Below, one piece after another: positions 8,597 to 16,546 of a DNA stretch of 64,000 bases; position 1 is the first letter of the stretch, and the number at the start of each line of letters is the position of its first letter. The stretch is taken from assembly GCA_965261015.1 (NCBI GenBank), contig CBDHCC010000001.1:310001-374000 (forward strand), given 5' to 3'. The DNA comes from CBDHCC01 sp965261015. GTDB taxonomy: Bacteria; Pseudomonadota; Alphaproteobacteria; Sphingomonadales; Sphingomonadaceae. A program made the translations under genes and the position numbers. Below the pieces are notes generated by a model. That model did no database searches. It was not told where the DNA came from and was given only the letters and a program-made list of their open reading frames with translations.

Positions 8597-8609
8597 GGGT
8601 GGGTGCCCG

Positions 8610-8822
8610 TCAGGCCTGGCGGATGCCGTCGCGCTCGGCGCGCTTGCGATCCATCTTGCGGGCGCGGCGCACGGCGGCAGCCCGCTCACGCGCGCGCTTT
8701 TCCGACGGCTTCTCGTAATGGCGGCGCATCTTCATTTCGCGATACACACCTTCGCGCTGCAGCTTCTTCTTCAGCGCGCGCAGGGCCTGGTCGACGTTGT
8801 TGTCGCGAACGATGATCTGCAT
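8610..8822 (-). CDS. rpsU: 30S ribosomal protein S21
   Basis: 70 residues, starting MQIIVRDNNVDQALRALKKK and ending in a strongly basic Arg/Lys helix, as in all bacterial S21 proteins. A small-subunit protein near the mRNA exit path that helps translation initiation. It is probably cotranscribed with the downstream FKBP gene. The region just upstream carries the terminator of the ccmAB operon, so its promoter must lie within 8823-8866. Confidence 0.97.
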   Translation of the reverse strand: MQIIVRDNNVDQALRALKKKLQREGVYREMKMRRHYEKPSEKRARERAAAVRRARKMDRKRAERDGIRQA

Positions 8823-8866
8823 AAAGTGCCGTCACTCCACTGGTCGGTGGCCCCGAGGGCCGAAAC

Positions 8867-8898
8867 AAAAAACGTCGCCAGACCGCAGTCCGGCAACG
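8867..8898 (-). terminator. Rho-independent terminator of the SDR-ccmA-ccmB operon
   Basis: On the minus strand an 11-bp stem (arms 8898-8888 and 8883-8873, two G-U pairs) with loop TGCG is followed directly by six Ts (8872-8867). It lies 45 bases after the ccmB stop. Confidence 0.85.
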
Positions 8899-8943
8899 TC
8901 GAACCCTTCTCGTGTACCCGATCGCGGCTGTTCGGGCAAGCTG

Positions 8944-9585
8944 TCAGCGCCGGCCCGCGCGCAGGGCCGCACCGGCGGCGAACGGCGCGACAGCGAGCAG
9001 GAGCGCGCTGGCCGCCGCGGTGAGCGCGAGCGCGTCGGTCCGGCCGCCCAGCGCGCCGGCACCGAAGATGAGCAGCGGAACAGCCAGCGGCAACATCACC
9101 GCCGCCGTCAGCCCTCCGGTCCGCCCGCGCCCCAGGGTCAGCGCGCCGGTCAGGACGGCGAGCGCGGCCAGACCCGGCAGCCCGAGAGCCAGCGACGCCG
9201 CCAGCCGCCAGCCTTGCCGCGCGTCCAACGACAGGAGCGCGGCCACCAGCGGCAGGGCCGCGGCGAGCGGCACGGCGAGCGCCAGCCAGACCGTCGCCAT
9301 CCGGGCCGCGGCCAGTGTCTCTTCGCCGACACCGTGGACCGCCAGCTGGTCGAGCGTGCCATCGTCGCGCTCGACCGACCACAGGCCCTCGGCCGGCAGC
9401 AGGGCGGCGAGGAGCGCTGCCAGCCACGCCACTCCGCCGCCCACCCGGCCCAGCATGGCCGCGTCGGAGCCGACGGCGAAGGGCACCAGCAGCGCGACCG
9501 ACACGAAGAAGGCCGTCGGCAGCCACCAGCGGCCACGGCGCACGTCGCGCGACAGCCAGCGGCCGACGAGCGCTCCGACCGTCAC
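8944..9585 (-). CDS. ccmB: Heme exporter membrane subunit CcmB
   Basis: 213 residues with about six transmembrane segments. With CcmA it forms the ABC transporter of cytochrome c maturation system I, which releases holo-CcmE. Family features: EGLWSVERDDGTLDQLAVHG after the second helix, and a long alanine/leucine-rich hydrophobic remainder. The GTG start at 9585 overlaps the ccmA stop (GTGA). The rest of the ccm genes are not in the window. Confidence 0.88.
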   Translation of the reverse strand: MTVGALVGRWLSRDVRRGRWWLPTAFFVSVALLVPFAVGSDAAMLGRVGGGVAWLAALLAALLPAEGLWSVERDDGTLDQLAVHGVGEETLAAARMATVWLALAVPLAAALPLVAALLSLDARQGWRLAASLALGLPGLAALAVLTGALTLGRGRTGGLTAAVMLPLAVPLLIFGAGALGGRTDALALTAAASALLLAVAPFAAGAALRAGRR

Positions 9586-10160
9586 GCCGGCGTGTGCCGC
9601 GCGAGGTCCAGCGTGGACAGGTCCGGCCAGGCCGGTGGCCGGTGATCCGCCAGCAGCACCGCGCCACCGGCCGCGCGATGGCGCGCCACCGCGGCGTCCA
9701 GGCGCCGGCGTCCGTCCGCGTCCAGCCCTCCGCCGGGCTCGTCCAGCAGCCAGAGCGCGGCCCCTCCGGCGATCGCGCGGGCGATTGCGGCGCGGCGGGT
9801 CTGGCCCAGCGACAGGTGGCGCATCGGGACGGCCGCGACCCGATCCAGGTCCATCGCGGCCAGGGCGGCGTCCACCGGCCGTCCACCCACCCACCAGCCA
9901 AGCTCTCGGGCCAGCGGGCGGTCGCCATCGAAGCCCGGCCGTTCGTCCACCAGCGCGACCGCGCCTGCCCGCTCGATCCGTCCCGAGACCGGCCGCAACA
10001 GTCCGGCGACCGCGCGCAGCAGCGACGATTTCCCGGCCCCGTTCGGTCCGTCGACGCGCAGCGCGTCACCCGCCCCGAGGGTCAGGGTGACGTGGCGCAG
10101 CAGCATCCGGCCGCCCCGAGCCACAGCGACGTCGTCGAGCCGCAGCCTTCGGTCGGTCAC
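9582..10160 (-). CDS. ccmA: Heme exporter ATP-binding subunit CcmA
   Basis: 192 residues, a short ABC ATPase. Walker A is GPNGAGKSS, the signature loop is HLSLGQTRRAAIARA, and Walker B is ALWLLDEPGGGLD with the following DHRPP switch region. CcmA-type proteins are about 200 residues, which fits. The GTG start at 10160 overlaps the SDR stop (GTGA). It energises CcmB in c-type cytochrome maturation. Confidence 0.88.
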   Translation of the reverse strand: MTDRRLRLDDVAVARGGRMLLRHVTLTLGAGDALRVDGPNGAGKSSLLRAVAGLLRPVSGRIERAGAVALVDERPGFDGDRPLARELGWWVGGRPVDAALAAMDLDRVAAVPMRHLSLGQTRRAAIARAIAGGAALWLLDEPGGGLDADGRRRLDAAVARHRAAGGAVLLADHRPPAWPDLSTLDLARHTPA

Positions 10161-10963
10161 GCCTTGGCGGTGACCTCGCGATCCATCAGCCCGGTGCCGA
10201 GCTGGCGCTTCAACAGGCCGGGCATCCAGCGTGCGGCCCGCGCCAGGCGGTGGGCGGTGGGTCCGACCAGCGTGTGGGTGCGAAGCCCGTGCACGGCGTC
10301 CCACGCGGCCTGGGCGACGCGCTCAACGGGCGTGAACTCCAGCCCCGCCTCCCTGACGGCTTCCCGGGCGCTCCGGTTGCTGTCGGGGGGCACCAAGTCC
10401 AGCAACGGCGTGTCGATGAAGCCGGGCATCAGAGAACGGACCTTGATGCCGTGCGGCGCCCATTCCAGCTCCAGCGCCTCGGTCAGGCCGCGCACCCCGA
10501 ATTTGGTGGAGGAGTAGAGGGCGAGACCGGGCGAGCCGTAGATGCCAGAGGCCGAACAGGTGTTGAGCAGGCACGATCCGGGCGTGGCCTCCAGCAGCGC
10601 GAAGCCCGCCCGCGCCCCGTACAGGACGCCGCGATAATTGACATCGACCGTCGCCTCCAGATCGGCGCGCGACAAGGTCGCGAACGCGCCGCCGCAGGCG
10701 ATGCCGGCGTTGTTGAACAGCACGTCAAGGCGCCCGCCGCTCCAATCCGCGAACTCCGCCAGCGCCGTGTCCCAGCGATCGCGGTCGGTCACGTCGAGCG
10801 CGAAGGCCCTCGCGCGGCCATCGGGCAGCTCGGCGGCGGTCTGCGCCATCCCCGCCTCGTTCACGTCCGCCAGTCCCACCCGCCATCCGCGCGCGGCGAA
10901 ATGGCCGGCGACGGCGCGACCGATGCCCGAACCCCCGCCCGTGATAAAGATCGCCTTGTCCAT
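10157..10963 (-). CDS. Short-chain dehydrogenase/reductase
   Basis: 268 residues of a classical SDR. NAD(P)-binding motif TGGGSGIGRAV (about 8-18), DVTDRDRW, NNAGIACGG, catalytic Ser in NTCSASGIYG, and YSSTK with catalytic Tyr and Lys; the acidic residue in VGLADVN suggests NAD(H) preference. The substrate is unknown. It is the first gene of an overlapping operon with ccmA and ccmB. Confidence 0.85.
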   Translation of the reverse strand: MDKAIFITGGGSGIGRAVAGHFAARGWRVGLADVNEAGMAQTAAELPDGRARAFALDVTDRDRWDTALAEFADWSGGRLDVLFNNAGIACGGAFATLSRADLEATVDVNYRGVLYGARAGFALLEATPGSCLLNTCSASGIYGSPGLALYSSTKFGVRGLTEALELEWAPHGIKVRSLMPGFIDTPLLDLVPPDSNRSAREAVREAGLEFTPVERVAQAAWDAVHGLRTHTLVGPTAHRLARAARWMPGLLKRQLGTGLMDREVTAKA

Positions 10964-11058
10964 GCCGCCTGCTCCCTCGCTCCCCCCGAGACTAGGGGTC
11001 GGTCGCGCCGCGCGCCAGCCCGCTTGGATCCGGCCGACGGAGCCGGTAAGGCGCGGAC

Positions 11059-11646
11059 ATGATCCGTCGCCTGCTCCTCGCCGTCGCCCTTTCCCTCGCT
11101 GGCTTCGCCACGCCCGCCGCCGCCGAGGTCACCTTGTCCTTTTACAGCTTCAACGGCGCGTTCGGCGGACGTTTCCCGCACGCGTTCGTGCGGTGGCAGG
11201 GCACCACGGCGGACGGCACCCCGGTCGATGGCAACGCCGGCTTCACCGCGCGCACCATTTCACCCGCCATCCTGCTGGGATCGGTCCGCCACACGATCTG
11301 GGTCGAGGAACCCAAATACATGGACGAAGCCAATCGACACTTCGAACTGGTGATCGACGACGCGACCTTCGCGCGGGTGCTCGCGGAGGTGGAGACGTGG
11401 CGCAACCTGCCCGGCGACGCCTACAACCTCAACCGGCGCAACTGCGTGCATTTCGTGGCCGACATGGCGCGGCTGGTGGGTCTGAACGCGGACGATCCCG
11501 GCGCGCTCAAGAAGAAGCCGAAGGCCTATCTGAACCACCTGATCGAACTGAACCCGCAGCTGGGCGCCACGCCGGTCGCCTGGTGGACCGGCGGTGCGCT
11601 GGGTGCCGGTGGCTCAGTGCGCGCCCTCGCTTCGGCTGACGCCTGA
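11059..11646 (+). CDS. Secreted protein of unknown function, possible NlpC/LRAT-like fold
   Basis: 195 residues. A clear signal peptide (about 1-22, ending TPAAA) precedes a globular domain. A His in FPHAFVRWQG and a Cys-His pair in NRRNCVHFVADMARLVGL resemble the permuted papain-like (NlpC/P60, LRAT) arrangement of an early His and a later NCxHF box. This resemblance is my reading, not an established family match. The Cys-containing helix is followed by a Lys/Pro-rich stretch (KKKPK). Its 3' end overlaps the convergent phosphomannomutase gene by 33 bases. Confidence 0.7.
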   Translation: MIRRLLLAVALSLAGFATPAAAEVTLSFYSFNGAFGGRFPHAFVRWQGTTADGTPVDGNAGFTARTISPAILLGSVRHTIWVEEPKYMDEANRHFELVIDDATFARVLAEVETWRNLPGDAYNLNRRNCVHFVADMARLVGLNADDPGALKKKPKAYLNHLIELNPQLGATPVAWWTGGALGAGGSVRALASADA

Positions 11647-13002
11647 CGCGGACAGCTGTTCGTCGATCGCGGCGAGCAGCCGGTCGAGCGCGGCCTGGTC
11701 GTGGGCCTCGGCCCGCGCGACGAGCACGTTCTGGGTGTTGGACGCGCGCAGCAGCCACCATCCGTCGTCCGTGGTGACGCGCACACCGTCCGTGGTGTCC
11801 ACGCGCGCGCCCGACGCCGCCAGCCGCGACCGGACCTCGTCGACGACCGCGAACTTGCGTTCTTCGTCGACGTCGAAGCGCAGTTCCGGGGTGTTCGTCA
11901 TCTGCGCCATGGCGGAGCGCATCTCCGTCACCGTCTGCTCGCCCGTGCTGGCCGCGCGGATCAGCCGGCTCGCGGCATAGAGGGCGTCGTCGAACCCGTA
12001 ATAATCGTGTTTGAAGAAGATGTGGCCGCTCATCTCTCCGGCGAGCGGCGAGCCGGTCTCCCGCATCTTGGCCTTGATGAGGCTGTGGCCGGTCTTCCAC
12101 ATCAGCGGCTTTCCGCCCAGCTCTGCCACGCGGTCGAACAGCGCCTGGGACGCTTTCACGTCCGCGATGATGGTGGCGCCCGGCACGTCTTCCAGCACCT
12201 GCGCCGCGAAGATCTGCAGCAACTGGTCGCCCCAGATGATTCGCCCCTCTCCGTCGATCGCGCCCAGCCGGTCCCCGTCTCCGTCGAAGGCGAGGCCGAA
12301 ATCGAGGCCCTTCCGCGCCACGAGCGCGCGCAGGTCCTCCAGGTTCTTCTCTTCCGTCGGGTCGGGATGGTGGTTCGGGAAGGTGCCGTCGACCTTCGTG
12401 AACAAGGTGTGCTGCTCTCCCGGCAGACGCGCCGCGAGCTTCTCGATCACCGGACCGGCGGCTCCGTTCCCCGCGTCCCAGCCGATTCGCAGCGGCCGGG
12501 CCTCCAGACCGGCCAGCAGCCGGTCGACATAGGCGTCCTCCACCTGCACGGTGCGGCTGGTCCCCTCGCCCTTGGTCCAGTCGCCCTTGGCCGCCATCGT
12601 GCCCAGCCGCGCGATCTGCTCCCCATAGAACGGCGCGTGGCCCATCACCATCTTGAAGCCGTTGTAATTGGCCGGGTTGTGGCTTCCGGTGATCATGATG
12701 CCCCCGTCGACACCGTCCATCGTCGCTTCCGCCCAGTAGAGCATCGGCGTCGGACCGAGGCCGACATTCACCGCGTCGCAGCCGGACGCGTTCAGCCCCT
12801 CGGTCAGCGCGTCCGCCAGCATTGGGGAGGACAGGCGACCGTCGTAACCCACGGCGACCGTGCGCCCGCCGCCGCGCCGAACCATCGTGGCGAAGCCGCG
12901 CCCGATCGCGCGCGCATCGTCGGCCCCCAGCGTCTCGTCGATAATGCCGCGAATATCGTATTCGCGCAGCGAGGTCGGGTGGAAGTCGTGACGGTCGATC
13001 AT
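11614..13002 (-). CDS. Phosphomannomutase/phosphoglucomutase
   Basis: 462 residues of the alpha-D-phosphohexomutase superfamily. Catalytic phosphoserine loop TGSHNPANYNG (S107), Mg-binding FDGDGDRLG (about 240-248), sugar-specificity loop GEMSGHIFF, and the C-terminal phosphate-binding RASNTQNVL. It interconverts hexose 1- and 6-phosphates for exopolysaccharide and LPS precursors (AlgC/ManB/ExoC type). The ATG overlaps the stop of the J-domain gene (ATGA), placing it third in the mipZ operon. Confidence 0.93.
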   Translation of the reverse strand: MIDRHDFHPTSLREYDIRGIIDETLGADDARAIGRGFATMVRRGGGRTVAVGYDGRLSSPMLADALTEGLNASGCDAVNVGLGPTPMLYWAEATMDGVDGGIMITGSHNPANYNGFKMVMGHAPFYGEQIARLGTMAAKGDWTKGEGTSRTVQVEDAYVDRLLAGLEARPLRIGWDAGNGAAGPVIEKLAARLPGEQHTLFTKVDGTFPNHHPDPTEEKNLEDLRALVARKGLDFGLAFDGDGDRLGAIDGEGRIIWGDQLLQIFAAQVLEDVPGATIIADVKASQALFDRVAELGGKPLMWKTGHSLIKAKMRETGSPLAGEMSGHIFFKHDYYGFDDALYAASRLIRAASTGEQTVTEMRSAMAQMTNTPELRFDVDEERKFAVVDEVRSRLAASGARVDTTDGVRVTTDDGWWLLRASNTQNVLVARAEAHDQAALDRLLAAIDEQLSASGVSRSEGAH

Positions 13003-13253
13003 GGTCGGGGCTCCTTTGCGGCCAACAACACTTCGCGGGCGCGGTTTATCCGGCGGACCTGTTCGGCCGACCCGCCCGCGTCCGGGTGGGCCGAGGACAT
13101 CGCGCGCGCCCAGCCCGCGCGGATCGCGGCGGGATCGGCGTCCGCGTCCACCCCCAGCCAGTCCGCCGCGCGCCGCCGCTGTTCCAGCCGCTTGGCCCGA
13201 CCCTTGTGCGCGAGCACGCCCACCGCCGCGCCGACCAGCAGGACCGGGATCAC
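12999..13253 (-). CDS. Small membrane-anchored J-domain protein
   Basis: 84 residues: an N-terminal hydrophobic helix (about 1-15), a basic patch (KGRAKRLEQRRRAA), then a short J domain with DWLGVDADADPAAIRAGW and the diagnostic HPD tripeptide in SSAHPDAGG. J domains stimulate the ATPase of Hsp70 (DnaK). The GTG at 13253 overlaps the mipZ stop (GTGA), and its stop overlaps the mutase ATG. There are no Gly/Phe or zinc regions, so it is a minimal type III J-protein. Confidence 0.8.
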   Translation of the reverse strand: MIPVLLVGAAVGVLAHKGRAKRLEQRRRAADWLGVDADADPAAIRAGWARAMSSAHPDAGGSAEQVRRINRAREVLLAAKEPRP

Positions 13254-14038
13254 GCTCGATCCGCGGTCGAGCGGGCCGGCAGCTTCAGCCCGCCGATCAG
13301 GTCGCGCAGCTCTTGCCGGGCGGCGACGTGCGACAGGCCGACATCGCGGATCTGGTCGATGTCGAGGAGCGTCAGCCCCTTCGGGAACAGTTCGCGATAG
13401 ACTACGCGCTCCGACAGGCCGGGGATCACGCGGAAGCCCACGCGCCTGGCCAGCTCCTGCATCGCGGCCGCGACCCGCTTCATGTTGCGCGCCTCCAGCT
13501 GCTGCAGCCGGTTGCGCAGCACCACCCAATCCACGGTGCCGCCGTCCGTCTTGGCCCGGACCTTGCGCGCCTCCCAGATCGTCTCGGCATAGAAGGAGGG
13601 GCGGGTGACCTTGAAGCTTTCCGCGTCCACCGCGCCGATCAGGTCCAAGTCGACGAAGCTGTCGTTCATCGGCGTGACCAGCGTGTCCGCCCGGCCCGCG
13701 ACCCAGCGCGCGAACTCGTCGTCGCGGCCCGGCGTGTCGACCAGCAGGATGTCCGAGCGCGTCGCCAGGTCGGCGAGCAGGTCGTCGAGCGCGGCCTGAT
13801 CCGGACGCTCCAGCACGGCCACCTGCGGACTGACGAGCGCGATATCGCGCCGCCGCTCGGTCGCGCGACGATTCTCGATATAGCGGGCGGCCGTGCGCTG
13901 GCGGCTGTCCAGATCGGCCAACCCGACCCGCCATCCGGCCTTGGCCAAACCCACGGCGACGTGGACGCAGGTGGTCGATTTGCCGGTCCCGCCTTTTTCG
14001 TTGGCGAAGACCACCAGATGCCTGCCGTCGAACGCCAC
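13250..14038 (-). CDS. mipZ: Division-plane positioning ATPase MipZ
   Basis: 262 residues of the ParA/MinD superfamily. Deviant Walker A NEKGGTGKST (13-22), Walker A' segment LADLDSRQRTAARYIENRR, Walker B ILLVDTPG, and MipZ-specific blocks VTPMNDSFVDLDLIG, DWVVLRNRL and VVYRELFPKGLTLLDI. In Caulobacter, MipZ binds ParB at parS, forms a gradient from the poles and inhibits FtsZ away from midcell. Here it heads an operon with a J-domain protein and a phosphohexomutase. A parS site lies in the same window (52072). Confidence 0.93.
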   Translation of the reverse strand: MAFDGRHLVVFANEKGGTGKSTTCVHVAVGLAKAGWRVGLADLDSRQRTAARYIENRRATERRRDIALVSPQVAVLERPDQAALDDLLADLATRSDILLVDTPGRDDEFARWVAGRADTLVTPMNDSFVDLDLIGAVDAESFKVTRPSFYAETIWEARKVRAKTDGGTVDWVVLRNRLQQLEARNMKRVAAAMQELARRVGFRVIPGLSERVVYRELFPKGLTLLDIDQIRDVGLSHVAARQELRDLIGGLKLPARSTADRA

Positions 14039-14153
14039 CGTGCCCTAACCCCTTGAAACGCTGCCCGCAGGTCGATTGGAACCTTGCCTTGCGGACGGGC
14101 CGCGCGCACAGCCCCCCGCGGACCAGACGGGCTGTAACGGGGGGGCGTGAAGC

Positions 14154-15002
14154 GTGCAAACGGTGAGCGAGCTGGCAGGGCTGCGCCGGGCGGTGGACGC
14201 GTTGAAGGCGCGGGGCGGCACGGTGGCGCTGGTGCCCACGATGGGCGCGCTGCACGCCGGCCACATGGCCCTGGTGGACCGTGCCAAGGTGCTGGCCGAC
14301 CGGGTCGTCGTCTCCATCTTCGTAAATCCGACGCAGTTCGCCCCGGATGAGGATCTGGACGCCTATCCGCGTCCCCTGGCGGACGACCAGCGGATGCTGG
14401 CGGAGGCCGACGTCGCCCTGCTGTGGGCGCCGACCCCGGCCGTCATGTACCCCGAAGGCTTCGTCACCAGCGTGCGCGTCGAGCGCCTGCGCGAGCCCCT
14501 GTGCGGAGCCACCCGGCCCGGGCACTTCAACGGCGTCGCCACGGTCGTCGTCAAGCTCCTCAACCAGGTCCGGCCCGAGCTGGCAGTGTTCGGAGAGAAG
14601 GATTGGCAACAGCTGGCGATCGTGCGCCAGGCGGTCGGAGACCTGAACATCACGGTCGATATCGCCGGGGTGCCGACGGTGCGAGAGGCGGACGGCCTCG
14701 CACTCTCCTCGCGAAACCGGTATCTCTCGGCCGACGAGCGGCAGGCGGCGGCCGCACTTCCGGCGGCGCTGGACGAGGCGCTGGCCGCGATGGCGGGTGG
14801 GGCGACCGCCACCGATGCGCTCGCCCGCGCCCGCGCCGGACTGACGAGCGCGGGAATGGCCGTGGAGTATCTGGAACTGCGCGACGGCGCGACCCTGGCG
14901 TCGGTCGATGGGCCGGGGGACGGCGCGCGGCTGTTCGTGGCCGCCCGCATGGGCCAGACCCGGCTGATCGACAATGTACCAGCGTCCGGCGGCGTACCCT
15001 GA
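14154..15002 (+). CDS. panC: Pantothenate synthetase
   Basis: 282 residues. It condenses pantoate and beta-alanine with ATP to form pantothenate, the coenzyme A precursor. Signature segments are LVPTMGALHAGHMALVDRAK (HIGH-like motif), VSIFVNPTQF, GEKDWQQLAIVRQ and ALSSRNRYLS. The GTG start at 14154 (MQTVSELAGL) is the family N-terminus. It is divergent from mipZ across 115 bases. Confidence 0.95.
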   Translation: MQTVSELAGLRRAVDALKARGGTVALVPTMGALHAGHMALVDRAKVLADRVVVSIFVNPTQFAPDEDLDAYPRPLADDQRMLAEADVALLWAPTPAVMYPEGFVTSVRVERLREPLCGATRPGHFNGVATVVVKLLNQVRPELAVFGEKDWQQLAIVRQAVGDLNITVDIAGVPTVREADGLALSSRNRYLSADERQAAAALPAALDEALAAMAGGATATDALARARAGLTSAGMAVEYLELRDGATLASVDGPGDGARLFVAARMGQTRLIDNVPASGGVP

Positions 15003-15010
15003 TCGGCGCG

Positions 15011-15025
15011 TTAACCATCTCTTTA
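15011..15025 (+). promoter_or_regulatory. CtrA-like binding site
   Basis: TTAACCATCTCTTTA matches the TTAA-N7-TTAA CtrA consensus with one mismatch in the second half, and its first half is the favoured TTAACCAT form. It lies about 70 bases upstream of the Sel1-like gene, a position suitable for control of that gene. Confidence 0.45.
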
Positions 15026-15094
15026 GTCGCCGCCCCGCACCTTGATGGCGCGGGATCCGAGGGGGAGCCCGCCTTTAGGGGAGGGCCGATCATC

Positions 15095-15391
15095 ATGGCC
15101 ATCAGCATCGACAGCCACGCCATCCTGCTTGCCAGCCGTCTGACCGACGCCGCGGCCGGCGACACGGACGCCTGCTACGACCTGGGCATCGCCTATTCGA
15201 GCGGCTCCGCCGGAACGACCCTGGACCTGGTCGAAGCGCACAAATGGTTCAACCTGGCGGCCCTCGCCGGATCGGAAGCGGGCCAGTCCTGCCGGGCGGA
15301 GATCGCCGATCAGATGACCGCGCGGGAAATCGCCCAGGCCCAACGCCAGGCGCGCGATTGGCTGTCGCTGACCCAGGTCCGCGCCGCCTAA
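15095..15391 (+). CDS. Small Sel1-repeat-like protein
   Basis: 98 residues. Residues about 20-65 carry one Sel1/TPR-like repeat (ACYDLGIAYSSG then EAHKWFNLAALAG), and the rest is helical and Gln/Arg-rich. Sel1 repeats mediate protein-protein contacts. There is no signal peptide. The ATG at 15095 is preceded by a purine-rich ribosome site (AGGGGAGGG). A CtrA-like site lies upstream, so cell-cycle control is possible. The partner is unknown. Confidence 0.75.
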   Translation: MAISIDSHAILLASRLTDAAAGDTDACYDLGIAYSSGSAGTTLDLVEAHKWFNLAALAGSEAGQSCRAEIADQMTAREIAQAQRQARDWLSLTQVRAA

Positions 15392-15409
15392 AGGCCCTCC
15401 GTCGGGTCG

Positions 15410-16546
15410 TCAGTCGTCGCGGCGGAACGGGCCGACCGCGTCCAGGAATTCCGCTTCGCTCTCGATCGCCACGCGCTCGCGCGCGATGAAGTCGGCGACG
15501 GCACTGCGAAAGCGGCGGTCGGGCAGATAGTGGGCGGACCAAGTTGGTGTCGGGCGATAGCCGCGTGCCAGCTTGTGCTCGCCCTGGGCACCGGCCTCCA
15601 CGACCTGCAGACCACGCTCGATCGCGATGTCGATCGCCTGGTAATAGCACAGCTCGAAATGGAGGAAGGGCACCTCCGCCAGCGCCCCCCAATAGCGGCC
15701 GTACAACCGGCCGCCGCCCACCAGGTTCAAGGCGCCCGCGATCGGCCGACCCCCGCGCTCGGCCATCAGCAGCACCAGGCGATCGCCCATCCGTTCACCC
15801 AGCAGGGAGAAGAAGGGGCGGGTAAGGTAGGGGCGGCCCCATTTGCGCGCGCCCGTGTCCTGGTAGAACAGCCAGAACTCGTCCCACGCAGCCTCCGTGA
15901 TCTCCGCGCCGGAGACGCGCCGGACCGTCACGTCGCCCAAGGCCTCGCGCCGTTCGCGGCGGATCGTCTTGCGCTTGCGACTCGACAGCTCTCCCAGAAA
16001 GTCGTCGAACGATCCGTATCCCGCATTTTCCCAGTGGAACTGCAGCCCTTCGCGGATCAGCCAGCCCGCCTGCTCGAACGCGTCCACCTCGTCCGGATGA
16101 ACGAAGGTCGCGTGGGCGGAGGACAGGCCGTTCCCGTCCGTCAGCGCCTCCGCACCGGCGATCAGCGCGGGGCGCGCGTCCTCCGGCCCCAGCAGGCGAG
16201 GCCCGGGCACGGGGGAAAAGGGGGCCGCGATCTGAACCTTTGGGTAATAGCGTCCGCCCGCGCGTTCCCAGGCGTCCGCCCAGCCGTGATCGAAGACATA
16301 TTCGCCCTGGCTGTGCGTCTTGCCATAGGCCGGCAACACGCCGGCGACCGCGCCGTCGACGCCCTCCAGGATCAGCGGCAGCGATTGCCAGCCCGTCCCT
16401 TCCCCAACCGATCCGGAGTCCTCGAGCGCGGTTAGGAAGGCGTGGGAGACGAACGGATTGTCGTGCGTGTGCGCGTCCCAATCCGCCGCCGGGATCGCGC
16501 CGACCGCCGCTTCCAGCCGCAGACGCGGGCCGTCCTGCGACCTCAC
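15410..16546 (-). CDS. FemAB/GNAT-like acyltransferase (COG3146, peptidoglycan biosynthesis-like)
   Basis: 378 residues. The sequence matches the FemAB-like family PF04339 in its conserved blocks: HDNPFVSHAFLTALEDSGSV near the N-terminus, SSAHATFVHPDE, QFHWENAGYGSFDDFL, SSRKRKTIRRER, and the C-terminal GAQGEHKLARGYRPTPTWSAH. Such proteins have a GNAT fold and may transfer aminoacyl groups, but no substrate is established. The GTG start at 16546 overlaps the glycerophosphodiesterase stop (GTGA). Confidence 0.85.
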   Translation of the reverse strand: MRSQDGPRLRLEAAVGAIPAADWDAHTHDNPFVSHAFLTALEDSGSVGEGTGWQSLPLILEGVDGAVAGVLPAYGKTHSQGEYVFDHGWADAWERAGGRYYPKVQIAAPFSPVPGPRLLGPEDARPALIAGAEALTDGNGLSSAHATFVHPDEVDAFEQAGWLIREGLQFHWENAGYGSFDDFLGELSSRKRKTIRRERREALGDVTVRRVSGAEITEAAWDEFWLFYQDTGARKWGRPYLTRPFFSLLGERMGDRLVLLMAERGGRPIAGALNLVGGGRLYGRYWGALAEVPFLHFELCYYQAIDIAIERGLQVVEAGAQGEHKLARGYRPTPTWSAHYLPDRRFRSAVADFIARERVAIESEAEFLDAVGPFRRDD

